Of a stretch of 32,719 nt of DNA, positions 9,040-18,861 are shown piece by piece. The translations under genes and the position numbers were made by a program. The stretch's first letter is position 1, and each line of letters starts with the position of its first letter. Under the pieces are notes generated by a model that was not told the DNA's origin, ran no database searches, and saw only the letters and a list, made by a program, of their open reading frames with translations. Source of the DNA: an uncultured Clostridia bacterium (GTDB lineage Bacteria; Bacillota; Clostridia; TANB77; CAG-508); NCBI GenBank assembly GCA_947624925.1, contig CANQMG010000004.1, positions 1 through 32,719 on the forward strand. The letters run 5' to 3'.

Positions 9040-10284
9040 TTATATATTATTTAAAATTTCTTTTACATTTAAATCTATTTGTATAACTTTACCAGTATCC
9101 ATATTTTTTAATTGTACTTTTTTACTCTTTAGTTCTTCATCTCCTATAACTATAAGATATTTAGCACCTATTTTATTAGCATATTTAAGTTGAGCATTGA
9201 AGCTCCTATCTGAAATATTAGTTTCAACAATCTTACCACTATTTCTTAATTCATTAGCAAGCATTGTAGTAGCATATATAAATTGTTCGTTTGTAGTTGT
9301 TAATAGATAAATATCAGGTTTTTGTGTTTCTTGCTTTTTATATTCTTGTAATAACAAAACTATTCTATCCATTCCTAATCCAAATCCAACTGCTGGAGTA
9401 GATGTTCCACCTAATGTTTCTACAAGGCCATCATATCTACCTCCACCACCTACAGCAAGATTTAAATCCTCTGAAATAAATTCAAATACAGTTTTATTAT
9501 AATAGTCTAATCCTCTTACAATACTTGAGTCAATTTCATATTTAATATTTAAATTATCTAACATAAATTTAAGACTTTCAAAATACTTCTTACAATCATC
9601 ACATAAATAATCTAAAATTGTTGGTAAACCATTTTTAACATCTTGGCATTTTTCTTGCTTACAATCAATTATTCTCATAGGATTTTTATTATATCTAATC
9701 TTGCAATCTTCACACATTCCATCAATTTTATCTGCTAAATATTCTTTTAATGCTTTTACATACTTTGCTCTACATTCTTTGCACCCTATTGAATTAATTT
9801 TTAACGTTAGTTTATCTAATACTCCTAATTTTTCAAATAACTTGCATGCTATGGAAATTACTTCTACATCAGTTAAAACACTGCTACTTCCAAACATTTC
9901 TACACCAAATTGACTAAATTCTCTATATCTTCCTTTTTGCATTTTTTCATATCTATACATACTACCTGTATACCATAGTTTAACAGGTGATGTTCTTGAT
10001 GAAAATCCATTTTCTATGTATGCTCTTACTACACCAGCTGTAAGTTCTGGCCTTAGTGTTATACTTCTTCCACCTTTATCTAAAAAAGTATACATCTCTT
10101 TACTTACAACATCTGTTTCATTTCCAACTCCTCTTGCAAAAAGTTCAGTCGCCTCAAAAATTGGTGTCCTTATTTGCTTTATATTATAAGTGTTACATAT
10201 TTCTTTTATATTTTTTTCTATTTCTTCCCAAATTTCCATTTCTTCAAAAAATATATCTTTTGTTCCCTTTTGTTTTTGTATCAT
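9040..10284 (-). CDS. hisS: histidine-tRNA ligase
   Basis: This class II synthetase charges tRNA-His with histidine. The 414 residues show motif 2 in YRYEKMQKGRYREFSQFG (about residues 110-127), the histidine-specific RGLDYYNKTVFEF motif, GGGGRYDGLV and the motif 3 region GFGLGMDRIVLLL. A C-terminal anticodon-binding domain follows. Four paired cysteines in the insertion between motifs 2 and 3 (CKEC, CEDC, CQ, CDDC patterns) suggest a small metal-binding insert, as known in some bacterial HisRS. Its ATG overlaps the stop of the upstream metallo-hydrolase as ATGA (10281-10284), with an AAAGGAG ribosome site inside that gene, so translation is probably coupled. No T-box leader is seen, consistent with an internal operon position. 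Confidence 0.98.
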   Translation of the reverse strand: MIQKQKGTKDIFFEEMEIWEEIEKNIKEICNTYNIKQIRTPIFEATELFARGVGNETDVVSKEMYTFLDKGGRSITLRPELTAGVVRAYIENGFSSRTSPVKLWYTGSMYRYEKMQKGRYREFSQFGVEMFGSSSVLTDVEVISIACKLFEKLGVLDKLTLKINSIGCKECRAKYVKALKEYLADKIDGMCEDCKIRYNKNPMRIIDCKQEKCQDVKNGLPTILDYLCDDCKKYFESLKFMLDNLNIKYEIDSSIVRGLDYYNKTVFEFISEDLNLAVGGGGRYDGLVETLGGTSTPAVGFGLGMDRIVLLLQEYKKQETQKPDIYLLTTTNEQFIYATTMLANELRNSGKIVETNISDRSFNAQLKYANKIGAKYLIVIGDEELKSKKVQLKNMDTGKVIQIDLNVKEILNNI

Positions 10285-10941
10285 ATTCCTAACTCCTTTC
10301 TTGGTTTTAATTCTTTATATATTGGTTTTTCTTCATATATCATCGTTTCTAATCCATGTCCTGGATACACTATTGTATCTTCAGGTAAAACAATTAATTT
10401 ATTTGTAATAGAGTCTATAATATTTTCAAAACTTGAAGTCGGTAAATCTGTTCTTCCCCATGTTCCCCTAAACAATGTATCACCAGAAAAAAGAATTTTT
10501 TCTTTTTCACAATATAAACAAGAACTCCCGGCATGTATGTCCTGGTGTATGAATTACCTTTAACTCTATGTTACCAACATGTATTAAATCATTATCATCT
10601 ACTCTTGAATCTGCCTCTAGTTCTATTATTCCCATTCCAATATAATCACCTAAATTTACATCTGGATTATTCAAATTTTCCGCATCATTTCTATGTATTA
10701 ATATTTTTCCTCCTAAATTTTGTTTAACAGCAGTTACAGCTCCAATATGATCTGCATGGCAATGTGTTATATAAATATATTTATTTTTGCATTTTAATAC
10801 ATTTAAAACCATATTTGTTATTATTTCAGTATCACCAGCAGGATCTATTATCATACATTCCTTTTTTTCTTCATCTGCAATTATATAGCAATTAGTTTTC
10901 TCAAAATAATTAGTTTTTATCTTAAGTTTTTTTAATATCAT
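10281..10941 (-). pseudogene. MBL-fold metallo-hydrolase (YcbL / glyoxalase II-like), broken by a +1 frameshift
   Basis: The first 137 codons encode a metallo-beta-lactamase-fold hydrolase with the metal site THCHADH (H60, H62, D64, H65) and HTPGHT (H132, H136). The frame then fails. In the next frame the protein continues cleanly as GSSCLYCEKEKILFSGDTLF, then RGTWGRTDLP and YPGHG, to a TGA at 10281-10283. Between the ACA of HTPGHT and the GGG of GSSC there are four bases (10530-10533) where three are expected, so one extra base explains everything. Related enzymes hydrolyse thioesters such as lactoylglutathione; the substrate here is unknown. The rel-MBL-hisS order is common in clostridia, and the ATGA overlap with hisS is intact. 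This argues that the gene was recently functional or that the extra base is a sequence error. Confidence 0.9.
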
Positions 10942-10974
10942 ATTTATATATAATCTCCTTTTAAAAAATAAAAT

Positions 10975-13179
10975 TTATTTTCTACGTTTTACTTCATAAA
11001 CACTATCAACTTTTCTTAATGCCTTTAAAATCTTATTTAATTCCTCAATATTTTGTACATCTACAGTAATCTCAGTAATTGCAATTTTTTCTTTATTTGC
11101 CCTACAATTAATTTCAACAAGTTTTGTTTTCATATTGTTTATTTCTTTAACTATATCTGCTAATAGTCCATTTCTATCATTGGCAAATACTTCTATTTCA
11201 ACAGTATATACAGAATTTTTGGCTTCATCAAACCATTCTACATCAATAATTCTATTTTCTTCTTCTATTAATTCCTTTACATTTACACAATTTTTTCTAT
11301 GTACTGATACTCCTCTTCCCTTTGTAATATAACCTATTATTTCATCTCCTGGAACAGGATTACAACATTTAGAAATTTTAACAAGACAATTATCTATTCC
11401 TTTTACAATAATACCATTATTAGGTTTATTTTTATTAGTCCTTCTATTATTAGCTAGTGCTTCAATTTTTTCTTCTAAATCTACATCTTTATGGTCTTTT
11501 CTATATTCAACTAGCATTCTAGAAATGATTTTAGAAGGTGAAATCGCTCCAAAGCCAATAGCAGAATACATATCATCATTTGATGCATATTTATATCTAT
11601 TAAGTGCAGCATTTATATATTCTTGTTTATATAAATCAGAATAATTTATACCAATTCTTTTAATTTCTTTTTCTAGAATTTCCTTTCCTTTTACAATATT
11701 TTCTTCTCTTTGTTCTTTCTTAAACCATAATTGAATTTTATTTTTAGCTTGACTACTTTTTATAAATTTAAGCCAATCTCTACTAGGTCCTTTTGGGCTA
11801 TCAGATGTTATTATTTCAACAATATCTCCATTTTTTAATTTAGTAACTATAGGCATCATCTTGCTATTTATTTTACATCCTATCATTCTATGTCCAACTT
11901 GTTCATGTATAATATAAGCAAAATCAATAGGTGTGCTTCCTTTAGGTAATACCTTTATATCACCTTTAGGCGTAAAAACATATACTTCGTCTTCAAATAG
12001 CTCCGTTTTTAACGTATTTAAAAATTCTTCTGGATCCTGCATATCTTTTTGCCATTCTAAAGACTCTCTTAGCCATGCAAGTTTATCATCTGTTACAACA
12101 ACATTAGATTTTTCATTTTTATTTGCTTCTTTGTATGCCCAATGTGCTGCAATACCAAATTCAGCAACTCTATGCATATCAAATGTACGAATCTGTACTT
12201 CAAAGGGTGTTCCTTTTGGACCAATTAAAGTTGTATGTAAAGATTGATACATATTTGCTTTTGGAACAGATATATAATCTTTAAATCTTCCTGGCATTGG
12301 ATTATATAATTCATGTACTATTCCAAGAGCAGCATAACAATCTTTTACAGAATTTACAATAATTCTCATTGCAAATAAATCATATATTTGGTCCAAAGTT
12401 TTATTATCTCTTTTCATTTTTCTATATATACTATATAAATGTTTTGCACGTCCTGAAACTTCTGCATCAATATGCTGTTCTTTTAATTTCTGTCTAATTT
12501 CATCCATTATATTTTCTATAAATTTAAGTCTTTCATCTCTTTTTTTATCTAATCCTTCAACAATTTCTCTATATTCTTCTGGATATAGATACTTAAAAGA
12601 CAAATCTTCAAGTTCCCATTTTAAAGAATACATACCTAATCTGTTTGCAAGAGGAGCATACAAATCCATTGTTTCCTTTGCATTAGCAATTTGTCTATCT
12701 CTAGTTAAAAACTTTAGTGTTCTCATATTATGAAGTCTATCTGCAAGCTTTATAAGAATTACTCTAATGTCCTTTCCCATAGCTAAAAACATTTTTCTAT
12801 AGCCCTCTACTTGTTGTTCTTGCTCACTTGTATATTGTAGCTTACCTAATTTTGTAACTCCCTCTACCATTGATGCAATCTCTTCACTAAATTCTCTTGC
12901 AATATCTTCATGAGTTACATCTGTATCTTCTACTAAATCATGTAATAAAGCTGCACAAATTGTTGCATCATCTAATTCTATATTTGCTAATATATATGCT
13001 ACTTGCAATGGATGTATAATATATGGCTCACCAGATTTTCTAAGTTGATTTCCATGATGAGTATTTGCATAATTATATGCTTTTAATATTAAATTTGTAT
13101 TTGATTTTTTATTATTTTTTTTCATCACATCCAAAATATCATCAATTTGGACTTCTTTTACTTTTGACATATTACTCAC
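10975..13179 (-). CDS. rel: bifunctional (p)ppGpp synthetase/hydrolase, RelA/SpoT family
   Basis: This enzyme makes and degrades the stringent-response alarmone (p)ppGpp, sensing uncharged tRNA on ribosomes through its C-terminal half. The 734 residues hold an N-terminal HD hydrolase domain with intact ligands (IIHP with H56; LLHD with H80 and D81; VEDTD with E84 and D85). The synthetase domain follows (GRAKHLYSIYRKM, YDLFAMRI, MYQSLHTT, QIRTFDMHRVAEFGIAAHW). It carries RFKD, the signature of bifunctional enzymes, rather than the acidic EXDD of RelA-only enzymes. A TGS domain (about 390-450), a zinc-finger region (CLVKISKCCNPVPGDEIIGY, around 600) and a C-terminal ACT domain complete it. Both activities look intact. 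It begins six bases after the recJ stop with an AAAGGTGAG ribosome site, so it is cotranscribed with recJ. Confidence 0.97.
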   Translation of the reverse strand: MSNMSKVKEVQIDDILDVMKKNNKKSNTNLILKAYNYANTHHGNQLRKSGEPYIIHPLQVAYILANIELDDATICAALLHDLVEDTDVTHEDIAREFSEEIASMVEGVTKLGKLQYTSEQEQQVEGYRKMFLAMGKDIRVILIKLADRLHNMRTLKFLTRDRQIANAKETMDLYAPLANRLGMYSLKWELEDLSFKYLYPEEYREIVEGLDKKRDERLKFIENIMDEIRQKLKEQHIDAEVSGRAKHLYSIYRKMKRDNKTLDQIYDLFAMRIIVNSVKDCYAALGIVHELYNPMPGRFKDYISVPKANMYQSLHTTLIGPKGTPFEVQIRTFDMHRVAEFGIAAHWAYKEANKNEKSNVVVTDDKLAWLRESLEWQKDMQDPEEFLNTLKTELFEDEVYVFTPKGDIKVLPKGSTPIDFAYIIHEQVGHRMIGCKINSKMMPIVTKLKNGDIVEIITSDSPKGPSRDWLKFIKSSQAKNKIQLWFKKEQREENIVKGKEILEKEIKRIGINYSDLYKQEYINAALNRYKYASNDDMYSAIGFGAISPSKIISRMLVEYRKDHKDVDLEEKIEALANNRRTNKNKPNNGIIVKGIDNCLVKISKCCNPVPGDEIIGYITKGRGVSVHRKNCVNVKELIEEENRIIDVEWFDEAKNSVYTVEIEVFANDRNGLLADIVKEINNMKTKLVEINCRANKEKIAITEITVDVQNIEELNKILKALRKVDSVYEVKRRK

Positions 13180-13185
13180 CTTTAA

Positions 13186-14880
13186 TTATATTGATTTCAT
13201 AATATCTTTTAAATTAAATTGTATTATGTTATTTCCATTGAAATTATTTATTTCTAAAGTTCCAACAATATCAATTTTATCTCCTATTCGATATTGATCT
13301 ACTAAATGTCCCATATTAAATCCTATAGCATTTACTATATTATTCTTATTTTCTTCTTTTAAGGTTAGTTTCAAATGTTTTCCTTCTGTTAGTGCTCTTA
13401 TTGAATCAATTTTTAAATGCTTGTATGAAAATAAAGGACATTTATTTCCTTCTCCAAATGGTTCTAATAATTTTAATTGCTCAATGTTTTCTATAGTTAA
13501 AATTTTATCAGTAATGTTTTTGTCTATATTTATAATAGGTACAATATCCTTTACATCTGCATTTTCTACTTCTTTTTCAAAACTTTTTTTAAATGAATCA
13601 AAATTAGATTTTTTAACACTAAGGCCTATTGCCATTTCGTGTCCACCATATTTTTCTAAGTACATACTTGAATTGCATAAAGCCTTGTGAAGGTCGAAGC
13701 CTGGTACACTTCTTCCTGAACCTTTTCCATCTTCTTCTGAAAAACAAACAAGAATACTTGGCTTAAAATATAGTTCTGTTATTTTCGATGCTACAATTCC
13801 TATAACTCCATGATGCCAATTATCTCCAGAAAGAACTATACAATCCTTTTTATCTAAATTTTCTTTTTTTATCATTTCTAAAGCATCCTCAAATATTCTT
13901 TTTTCTATTTCTTGTCTATTTTTATTATATAAATTCAAATTATCAGTTAGTCTTTTAGCTTCTCCTAAATCAGTTGTTAAAAATAGTTCTAATGCCTCAT
14001 CTGCATGTCCCATTCTTCCACATGCATTTATTCTAGGCGCTATTCCAAAAGAAATACTAGAAGAATCTATTTTTGCATAACCAACACTACTTAATAATAC
14101 TTGCAAGCCAATGTTTTTGGTTACATTTATTAATTTTAATCCTAATTTTGTTATTACTCTATTTTCATCAACCAAAGGAACTATATCTGAAATAGTGCCA
14201 ATACATACTAAATCTAAAAATTTTAAGTACTCTTTTTCATCAAGTCCTAAATTTATTGATATAGCTTGTATTAATTTAAAAACAACTCCAACTCCTGCAA
14301 GCTGTGAAAATGGATAATCACTTGTTTTAATTTTAGGATCTATAACTGCAATCCCATTTGGAAGTTCATCTAATGGTTCATGATGATCAGTTACAATTGT
14401 TTCTATTCCTAAACTATTTGCAAATTCTATTTCATCTAGTCCAGAAATTCCACAATCTACAGTTATCATTAATTTATATCCTAACTCGTGGATTTCTTTA
14501 ATAGCATCATAATTCAATCCATAACCTTCTTCTAATCTATTAGGAATATATGGTTTAACTTTTAATCCTCTTTGCTCTAAATATTTCTTTAAAACAGCTA
14601 TGCTTGTTATTCCATCTACATCATAATCTCCATATATTATTATATCTTCTTTATTTTCTATTGCTATTTTTATTCTATCTACAGCTTTTTTCATATCTGG
14701 TAATAAAAAAGGGTCATAAAAATCGTTTCTTGTAGGATATAAAAACTTTCTAATATCATCATCTTTTTTTATATTTCTATTTACTAAAACGGTAGCTATT
14801 AATTCATTTAAATTAAAATCTTTCTCTATTCTTTCTATATCATTTATATCTGATTCATAATACTCCCATTTTTTATTCAT
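13186..14880 (-). CDS. recJ: single-stranded-DNA-specific exonuclease RecJ
   Basis: RecJ is a 5'-3' exonuclease acting on single-stranded DNA in recombination and repair. The 564 residues contain the DHH phosphoesterase motifs IIIYGDYDVDGITS (DYDVDG at 85-90), TVDCGIS and VTDHHEP (165-167). A DHHA1 domain with GSGRSVPGFDLHKAL and GGHEMAIGLSV follows, then a C-terminal OB-like domain. It is a core-length RecJ without the long C-terminal extension seen in Bacillus. The ATG at 14878-14880 has AGGAG seven bases upstream. An in-frame ATG at 14908-14910 lacks a ribosome site and lies upstream of the predicted transcription start near 14905, so the shorter form is preferred. It heads the recJ-rel-MBL-hisS-spoIIP operon. 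Confidence 0.96.
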   Translation of the reverse strand: MNKKWEYYESDINDIERIEKDFNLNELIATVLVNRNIKKDDDIRKFLYPTRNDFYDPFLLPDMKKAVDRIKIAIENKEDIIIYGDYDVDGITSIAVLKKYLEQRGLKVKPYIPNRLEEGYGLNYDAIKEIHELGYKLMITVDCGISGLDEIEFANSLGIETIVTDHHEPLDELPNGIAVIDPKIKTSDYPFSQLAGVGVVFKLIQAISINLGLDEKEYLKFLDLVCIGTISDIVPLVDENRVITKLGLKLINVTKNIGLQVLLSSVGYAKIDSSSISFGIAPRINACGRMGHADEALELFLTTDLGEAKRLTDNLNLYNKNRQEIEKRIFEDALEMIKKENLDKKDCIVLSGDNWHHGVIGIVASKITELYFKPSILVCFSEEDGKGSGRSVPGFDLHKALCNSSMYLEKYGGHEMAIGLSVKKSNFDSFKKSFEKEVENADVKDIVPIINIDKNITDKILTIENIEQLKLLEPFGEGNKCPLFSYKHLKIDSIRALTEGKHLKLTLKEENKNNIVNAIGFNMGHLVDQYRIGDKIDIVGTLEINNFNGNNIIQFNLKDIMKSI

Positions 14881-14911
14881 ACAAATTCTCCTAAAATAAA
14901 CATTTAACAAT

Positions 14912-14940
14912 ATTTTACAACAATTACTATTTTTTTACAA
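14912..14940 (-). promoter_or_regulatory. sigma-A-type promoter for the recJ operon
   Basis: Minus-strand TTGTAA (14935-14940) and TAAAAT (14912-14917) with a 17-base spacer. The implied start near 14905 excludes the upstream ATG at 14910 as a recJ start. Confidence 0.5.
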
Positions 14941-15006
14941 TACAAATAAAAAGAAAATTTTTAAAGAATGTTTTTATTTCTATATATTTTCATATAAGAA
15001 TACACA

Positions 15007-15040
15007 AAAACGACTATCAATTATAATAGCCGTTTTGTTA
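15007..15040 (-). terminator. hairpin terminator after fmt
   Basis: Arms AAAACGACTAT (15007-15017) and ATAGCCGTTTT (15026-15036) pair over 11 positions with one G-T pair and an 8-base loop. On the minus strand the stem ends in GTCGTTTTTGTG, 27 bases past the fmt stop, closing the glmM-fmt transcript. The plus-strand reading also ends in T-rich sequence. Confidence 0.7.
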
Positions 15041-15063
15041 TTTATATCAAAAACATTACATTT

Positions 15064-16032
15064 TCAATTTAATATTTCTCCTTCTTCTATCTTATTTCCT
15101 CTTAGGTAATCTTTTATATTCATTTTTTTTGAATTTTCACCTTGAATTTCTTCTACACTTATAATTCCATTTTTTGTCTTAATATATAAACCTCTTTTAT
15201 CATTAGAAATTAATACCTGACCGTTTTGTTTGTTTTTCAGTTCTACATTTGGCATAAACACATAAAAATCTTCTTCAGTTATATTAGTAACTTTCCACAA
15301 CTTTATTTTTTTATCATTTAAAAATGTGTAAGCACCCATAATTGGATTTAGACCTCTTACTAAATTTTTTATTTCATTAGCATTTTTATTCCAGTCTATT
15401 TTAGCCATTTCTTTATTAAGCATTGGAGCCAATGTAAATTCAGATGGTTGTTTTTCTCTTGGAGCATTGCCTTCTTCAATTAATTTCATTGTTTTAACTA
15501 AAGTCTGTGCACCTATCTTTGATAATCTTTGCCATAATTCTCCTGTTGTTTCATCTTCACCAATGGTTACTTCTTCTCTTAAAATCATATCACCTGTGTC
15601 CATACCTTCATCCATATACATAGTTGTTATACCAGTAATATTTTCGCCATTTATAACTGCCCATTGAATTGGTGCAGCCCCTCTGTATTTTGGAAGTAAT
15701 GATCCATGCACATTAATAGAACCATATTTAGGAATATCTAACAATTCTTTAGGTAATATCTTTCCATATGCTACTACACAAATTACATCTGGATTTAAGT
15801 ATTTAATTTCATTTATAAATTCTATATTATTTCTAACCTTTAAAGGTTGGAATATTCTAAGATTTTTATCTATGGCAAATTCTTTAACTGGAGATATATC
15901 TAATTTCATCCCTCTACCTTTTGGTTTATCTGGATTTGTTACAACTCCAATTATATCATATTTCTCGTTATATAATGCCTCTAGAGATTCTTTAGCAAAA
16001 TCAGGTGTGCCCATAAATAATATTTTTAGCAT
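15064..16032 (-). CDS. fmt: methionyl-tRNA formyltransferase
   Basis: Fmt formylates the methionine on initiator tRNA using 10-formyl-tetrahydrofolate, the step undone on the nascent protein by deformylase (def, next upstream). The 322 residues start MLKILFMGTPDFA and contain the formyltransferase signature SINVHGSLLPKYRGAAPIQW (N107, H109) and MDEGMDTGDM with D145, the usual catalytic triad. The C-terminal tRNA-binding OB domain runs from about residue 210. The ATG at 16030-16032 follows AAGGAGG. It lies 53 bases after def and is the last gene before the terminator at 15007-15040. Confidence 0.98.
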   Translation of the reverse strand: MLKILFMGTPDFAKESLEALYNEKYDIIGVVTNPDKPKGRGMKLDISPVKEFAIDKNLRIFQPLKVRNNIEFINEIKYLNPDVICVVAYGKILPKELLDIPKYGSINVHGSLLPKYRGAAPIQWAVINGENITGITTMYMDEGMDTGDMILREEVTIGEDETTGELWQRLSKIGAQTLVKTMKLIEEGNAPREKQPSEFTLAPMLNKEMAKIDWNKNANEIKNLVRGLNPIMGAYTFLNDKKIKLWKVTNITEEDFYVFMPNVELKNKQNGQVLISNDKRGLYIKTKNGIISVEEIQGENSKKMNIKDYLRGNKIEEGEILN

Positions 16033-16085
16033 CTATACCTCCTTAAAATTATGAAGTAATTTTATTATTTACTATTCATCATTTA

Positions 16086-16577
16086 TTATTTATTGTTTTT
16101 CTCCTCTGGTTGTACATATTCAAGTGTTCCAGGAATAATTTTATCTATAAAAACTATACCATTTAGATGATCTATTTCGTGGCATAAGGCTTGTGCTAAT
16201 AAATCCTTTGCTTTAATTTTAACCTTTTGTCCAATTTCATTAAAACCCTCAACTATAACTTCTTCTGGTCTTATTACTTTTGCAAATTTGTTTGGAAAAC
16301 TCAAGCAGCCTTCTTCAACCTCTTTTTCTCCCTTTTGCTTTATTATAACTGGATTTATTAATTTAATTATTGGTGTTTTTTCATCATATATATCAATAAC
16401 TAATATTCTTTTAAGAACACCAACTTGTACAGCTGCTAAGCCAACACCTTCATATTTATGCATAGTTTCAACCATATCATCTATAAGTGTTCTTATCTTG
16501 TCATCGATTTGCGTTACTTCTTTGGACTTTTTTCTTAATATTTCGTCCCCTTCTTCTCTTATAGTTCTTAGTGCCAT
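16086..16577 (-). CDS. def: peptide deformylase
   Basis: Def removes the N-formyl group from new proteins with a Fe/Zn centre. The 163 residues show all three motifs: GVGLAAVQVG (about 44-53), EEGCLSFP with metal ligand C91, and QALCHEIDH with H133, E134 and H137. Motif 1 has Val at residue 50 where most enzymes have Pro (GLAAPQ), a substitution seen in some type-2/3-like enzymes; the metal and catalytic residues are intact, so activity is expected. The start ATG at 16575-16577 follows AGGGGG. The gene begins 23 bases after priA and pairs functionally with fmt downstream. Confidence 0.97.
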   Translation of the reverse strand: MALRTIREEGDEILRKKSKEVTQIDDKIRTLIDDMVETMHKYEGVGLAAVQVGVLKRILVIDIYDEKTPIIKLINPVIIKQKGEKEVEEGCLSFPNKFAKVIRPEEVIVEGFNEIGQKVKIKAKDLLAQALCHEIDHLNGIVFIDKIIPGTLEYVQPEEKNNK

Positions 16578-16600
16578 ATTTCCCCCTTATTATTTTAAAA

Positions 16601-18838
16601 CTAACTCATATTGCTTGGATTTGTATCTACATAATATTTTGTATTTTTAAATTTAATGTTTTCTAGAGAGTTGTTTATTGCCTGAATTAAGGAATTTGTA
16701 ATTTTTCCTTTTGCAACTATTCTCCATCTATATTTATTTTTTATTTTGTTTATTGGTGCAGGTAATGGTTTATAGAGTTTAACATTAATTTTATTGTATT
16801 CTATATTTTTAAGCAATTCTTTATAAATTTTATATGATATATTTTTTACATTTTCTTCTTGAACATCACTTACAACAATATTTATTATATCGCAAAAAGG
16901 CGGATAATTCAATTGTTTTCTTAAATATATTTCTGTTTCATAAAATTTATCATAATTTTGCTCTTTTGCACAATTTATACTAAAATCATCTGGATTATAT
17001 GTTTGTATGATAACTTTTCCAGGTAAATTTTCTCTCCCCGCTCTTCCTGCTACTTGGGTTAAGATTTGAAAAGTTCTTTCTTGTGCTCTATAATCTTCTA
17101 CTTGCAGGCTTGAATCTGCAGCTATAACACCCACTAAAGTAACATTTGGAAAGTGATGTCCTTTAACTACCATCTGAGTTCCTATTAATATATCAACATT
17201 TTCATTTTTAAATTTATTTAATATTTCCTCATGTGAATTTTTTTTACTAACTGTATCTACATCCATTCTTATAGTAGATGCATTAGGAAATAGCTTATTT
17301 ATTTCAGTTTCTAACTTTTGTGTTCCTGAGCCAAAATATTTTATATTTTTACTATTACATTCTGGGCATACAGTAAGATTTTTTTGCTCATATCCACAAT
17401 AATGACATTTTAGCTTATTTTCCTTTAAATGATATGTCATAGTTATATTGCAATTCTTACATTTTACAGTATACCCACATTCTCTACACATAACAAAAGT
17501 AGAAAAACCTCTTCTATTTAAAAATAAGATTGTTTGTTTTTTATTTTTTATATTCTCTTCTATTAATTCATATAATCTAGTACTAATAATAGATTTATTT
17601 CCATTTATCAGCTCTTTTCTTAAATCAATAATCTCTACATCTGGAAGATTTGAATTATTTGCTCTATTAGTTAATTTTAATAATTCTATTTCTCCTTTTT
17701 CTGCCATATAAAAACTAGATATGTCTGGCGTTGCACTACCTAATAATAAAGGAGCATTATTTATTTTACATATATATTTTGCAAGTTCTTTTGCATTGTA
17801 TCTAGGAGACATATCTGATTTATATGATGAATCATGTTCCTCATCAATAATTATTAATCCCAAATTTGATATTGGTGCAAATATTGCAGACCTTGCTCCT
17901 ATTATAATTTTACATTCTCCACTTTTTATTTTTCTCCATTGGTCATATCTTTCTCCTATAGATAATTTACTATGTAAAACTGCAATTTTTTCTTTTCCAA
18001 ATCTTGCAATAAATCTTTCGACCATTTGAGGAGTTAAAGAAATCTCTGGAACAAGCATTATTGCTGTCTTATCTTTTTTTAAAACTTCTCCTATTAACTG
18101 CAAATATACTTCTGTTTTTCCAGAACCTGTTACTCCATAAAGTAAAAACTCCTTGAAATTTTCTTTTATTATTTCAGCTTTAACTTTATCAAATGCAATT
18201 TGTTGTTCATTATTTAAAATTAAATTCGTAGTCTTTTTTATATTTTTATTAGAAAATGGATCTCTTTCCACCTCTTTTTCTACAATCTCTATATATTCTT
18301 TTTTTTCTAATGCTTTTATAACAGCATTTGATGTATCTGTATACAATTCTAAGTCAGATTTAGATATTCCGTCATTATCAATTAAGAAATTTAATACTCT
18401 TAATTGTTTATCAGATTTTATTATATTATTTTCTATATCTTCTTTTATATCTTCAATATCTTGTTTTAAATAAATAAAATTTAACTTTTTTTCTTTTACT
18501 CTATTATCTTGAACTTTAGATAGTGTACCTGGTGGCAACATTAATTTTATACAATCTGATATATTACAAAAATATCTTTTAGCCATTAAAATTGCGAGCT
18601 CAATATTTTCTTTAGTTAGGTTTATACCATCTTCAATTTTTTGTATATCTTTTAACTCATAATCAGAAGTTTCTTTAAATCCTATAACAAATCCTTCTTC
18701 TAATTCCTTTTTTTTGCCAAAAGGAATTAGCACTCTATCTCCAACACAAATAGTACCAACTAAACTAGTTGGTACGTTATAGTCAAATATTTTGTTTATA
18801 TTTTTTACATTACTATTAATTATTATTTGTGCTACCAT
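16601..18838 (-). CDS. priA: primosomal protein N', replication restart helicase PriA
   Basis: PriA recognises stalled forks and reloads the replicative helicase away from the origin. The 745 residues have an N-terminal 3'-end-binding domain and a winged-helix region. The superfamily 2 helicase core has Walker A GVTGSGKT (235-242), DEEH (332-335) and GSATP (366-370). Eight cysteines forming two zinc sites (450, 453, 459, 462, 477, 480, 490, 493) are inserted between the helicase lobes, as expected. The ATG at 18836-18838 has only a weak AAGGAA site; no better in-frame start is seen. It lies 23 bases after a small membrane-protein gene and 23 bases before def. Confidence 0.97.
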   Translation of the reverse strand: MVAQIIINSNVKNINKIFDYNVPTSLVGTICVGDRVLIPFGKKKELEEGFVIGFKETSDYELKDIQKIEDGINLTKENIELAILMAKRYFCNISDCIKLMLPPGTLSKVQDNRVKEKKLNFIYLKQDIEDIKEDIENNIIKSDKQLRVLNFLIDNDGISKSDLELYTDTSNAVIKALEKKEYIEIVEKEVERDPFSNKNIKKTTNLILNNEQQIAFDKVKAEIIKENFKEFLLYGVTGSGKTEVYLQLIGEVLKKDKTAIMLVPEISLTPQMVERFIARFGKEKIAVLHSKLSIGERYDQWRKIKSGECKIIIGARSAIFAPISNLGLIIIDEEHDSSYKSDMSPRYNAKELAKYICKINNAPLLLGSATPDISSFYMAEKGEIELLKLTNRANNSNLPDVEIIDLRKELINGNKSIISTRLYELIEENIKNKKQTILFLNRRGFSTFVMCRECGYTVKCKNCNITMTYHLKENKLKCHYCGYEQKNLTVCPECNSKNIKYFGSGTQKLETEINKLFPNASTIRMDVDTVSKKNSHEEILNKFKNENVDILIGTQMVVKGHHFPNVTLVGVIAADSSLQVEDYRAQERTFQILTQVAGRAGRENLPGKVIIQTYNPDDFSINCAKEQNYDKFYETEIYLRKQLNYPPFCDIINIVVSDVQEENVKNISYKIYKELLKNIEYNKINVKLYKPLPAPINKIKNKYRWRIVAKGKITNSLIQAINNSLENIKFKNTKYYVDTNPSNMS

Positions 18839-18861
18839 CTTTATTCCTTATGGTTATATAT

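Noticed and set aside
14881-14910. Ten-residue N-terminal extension of RecJ from the ATG at 14910
   Set aside because: No ribosome site precedes it, the AGGAG at the proper distance serves the ATG at 14880, and the predicted promoter places the transcription start downstream of 14910.
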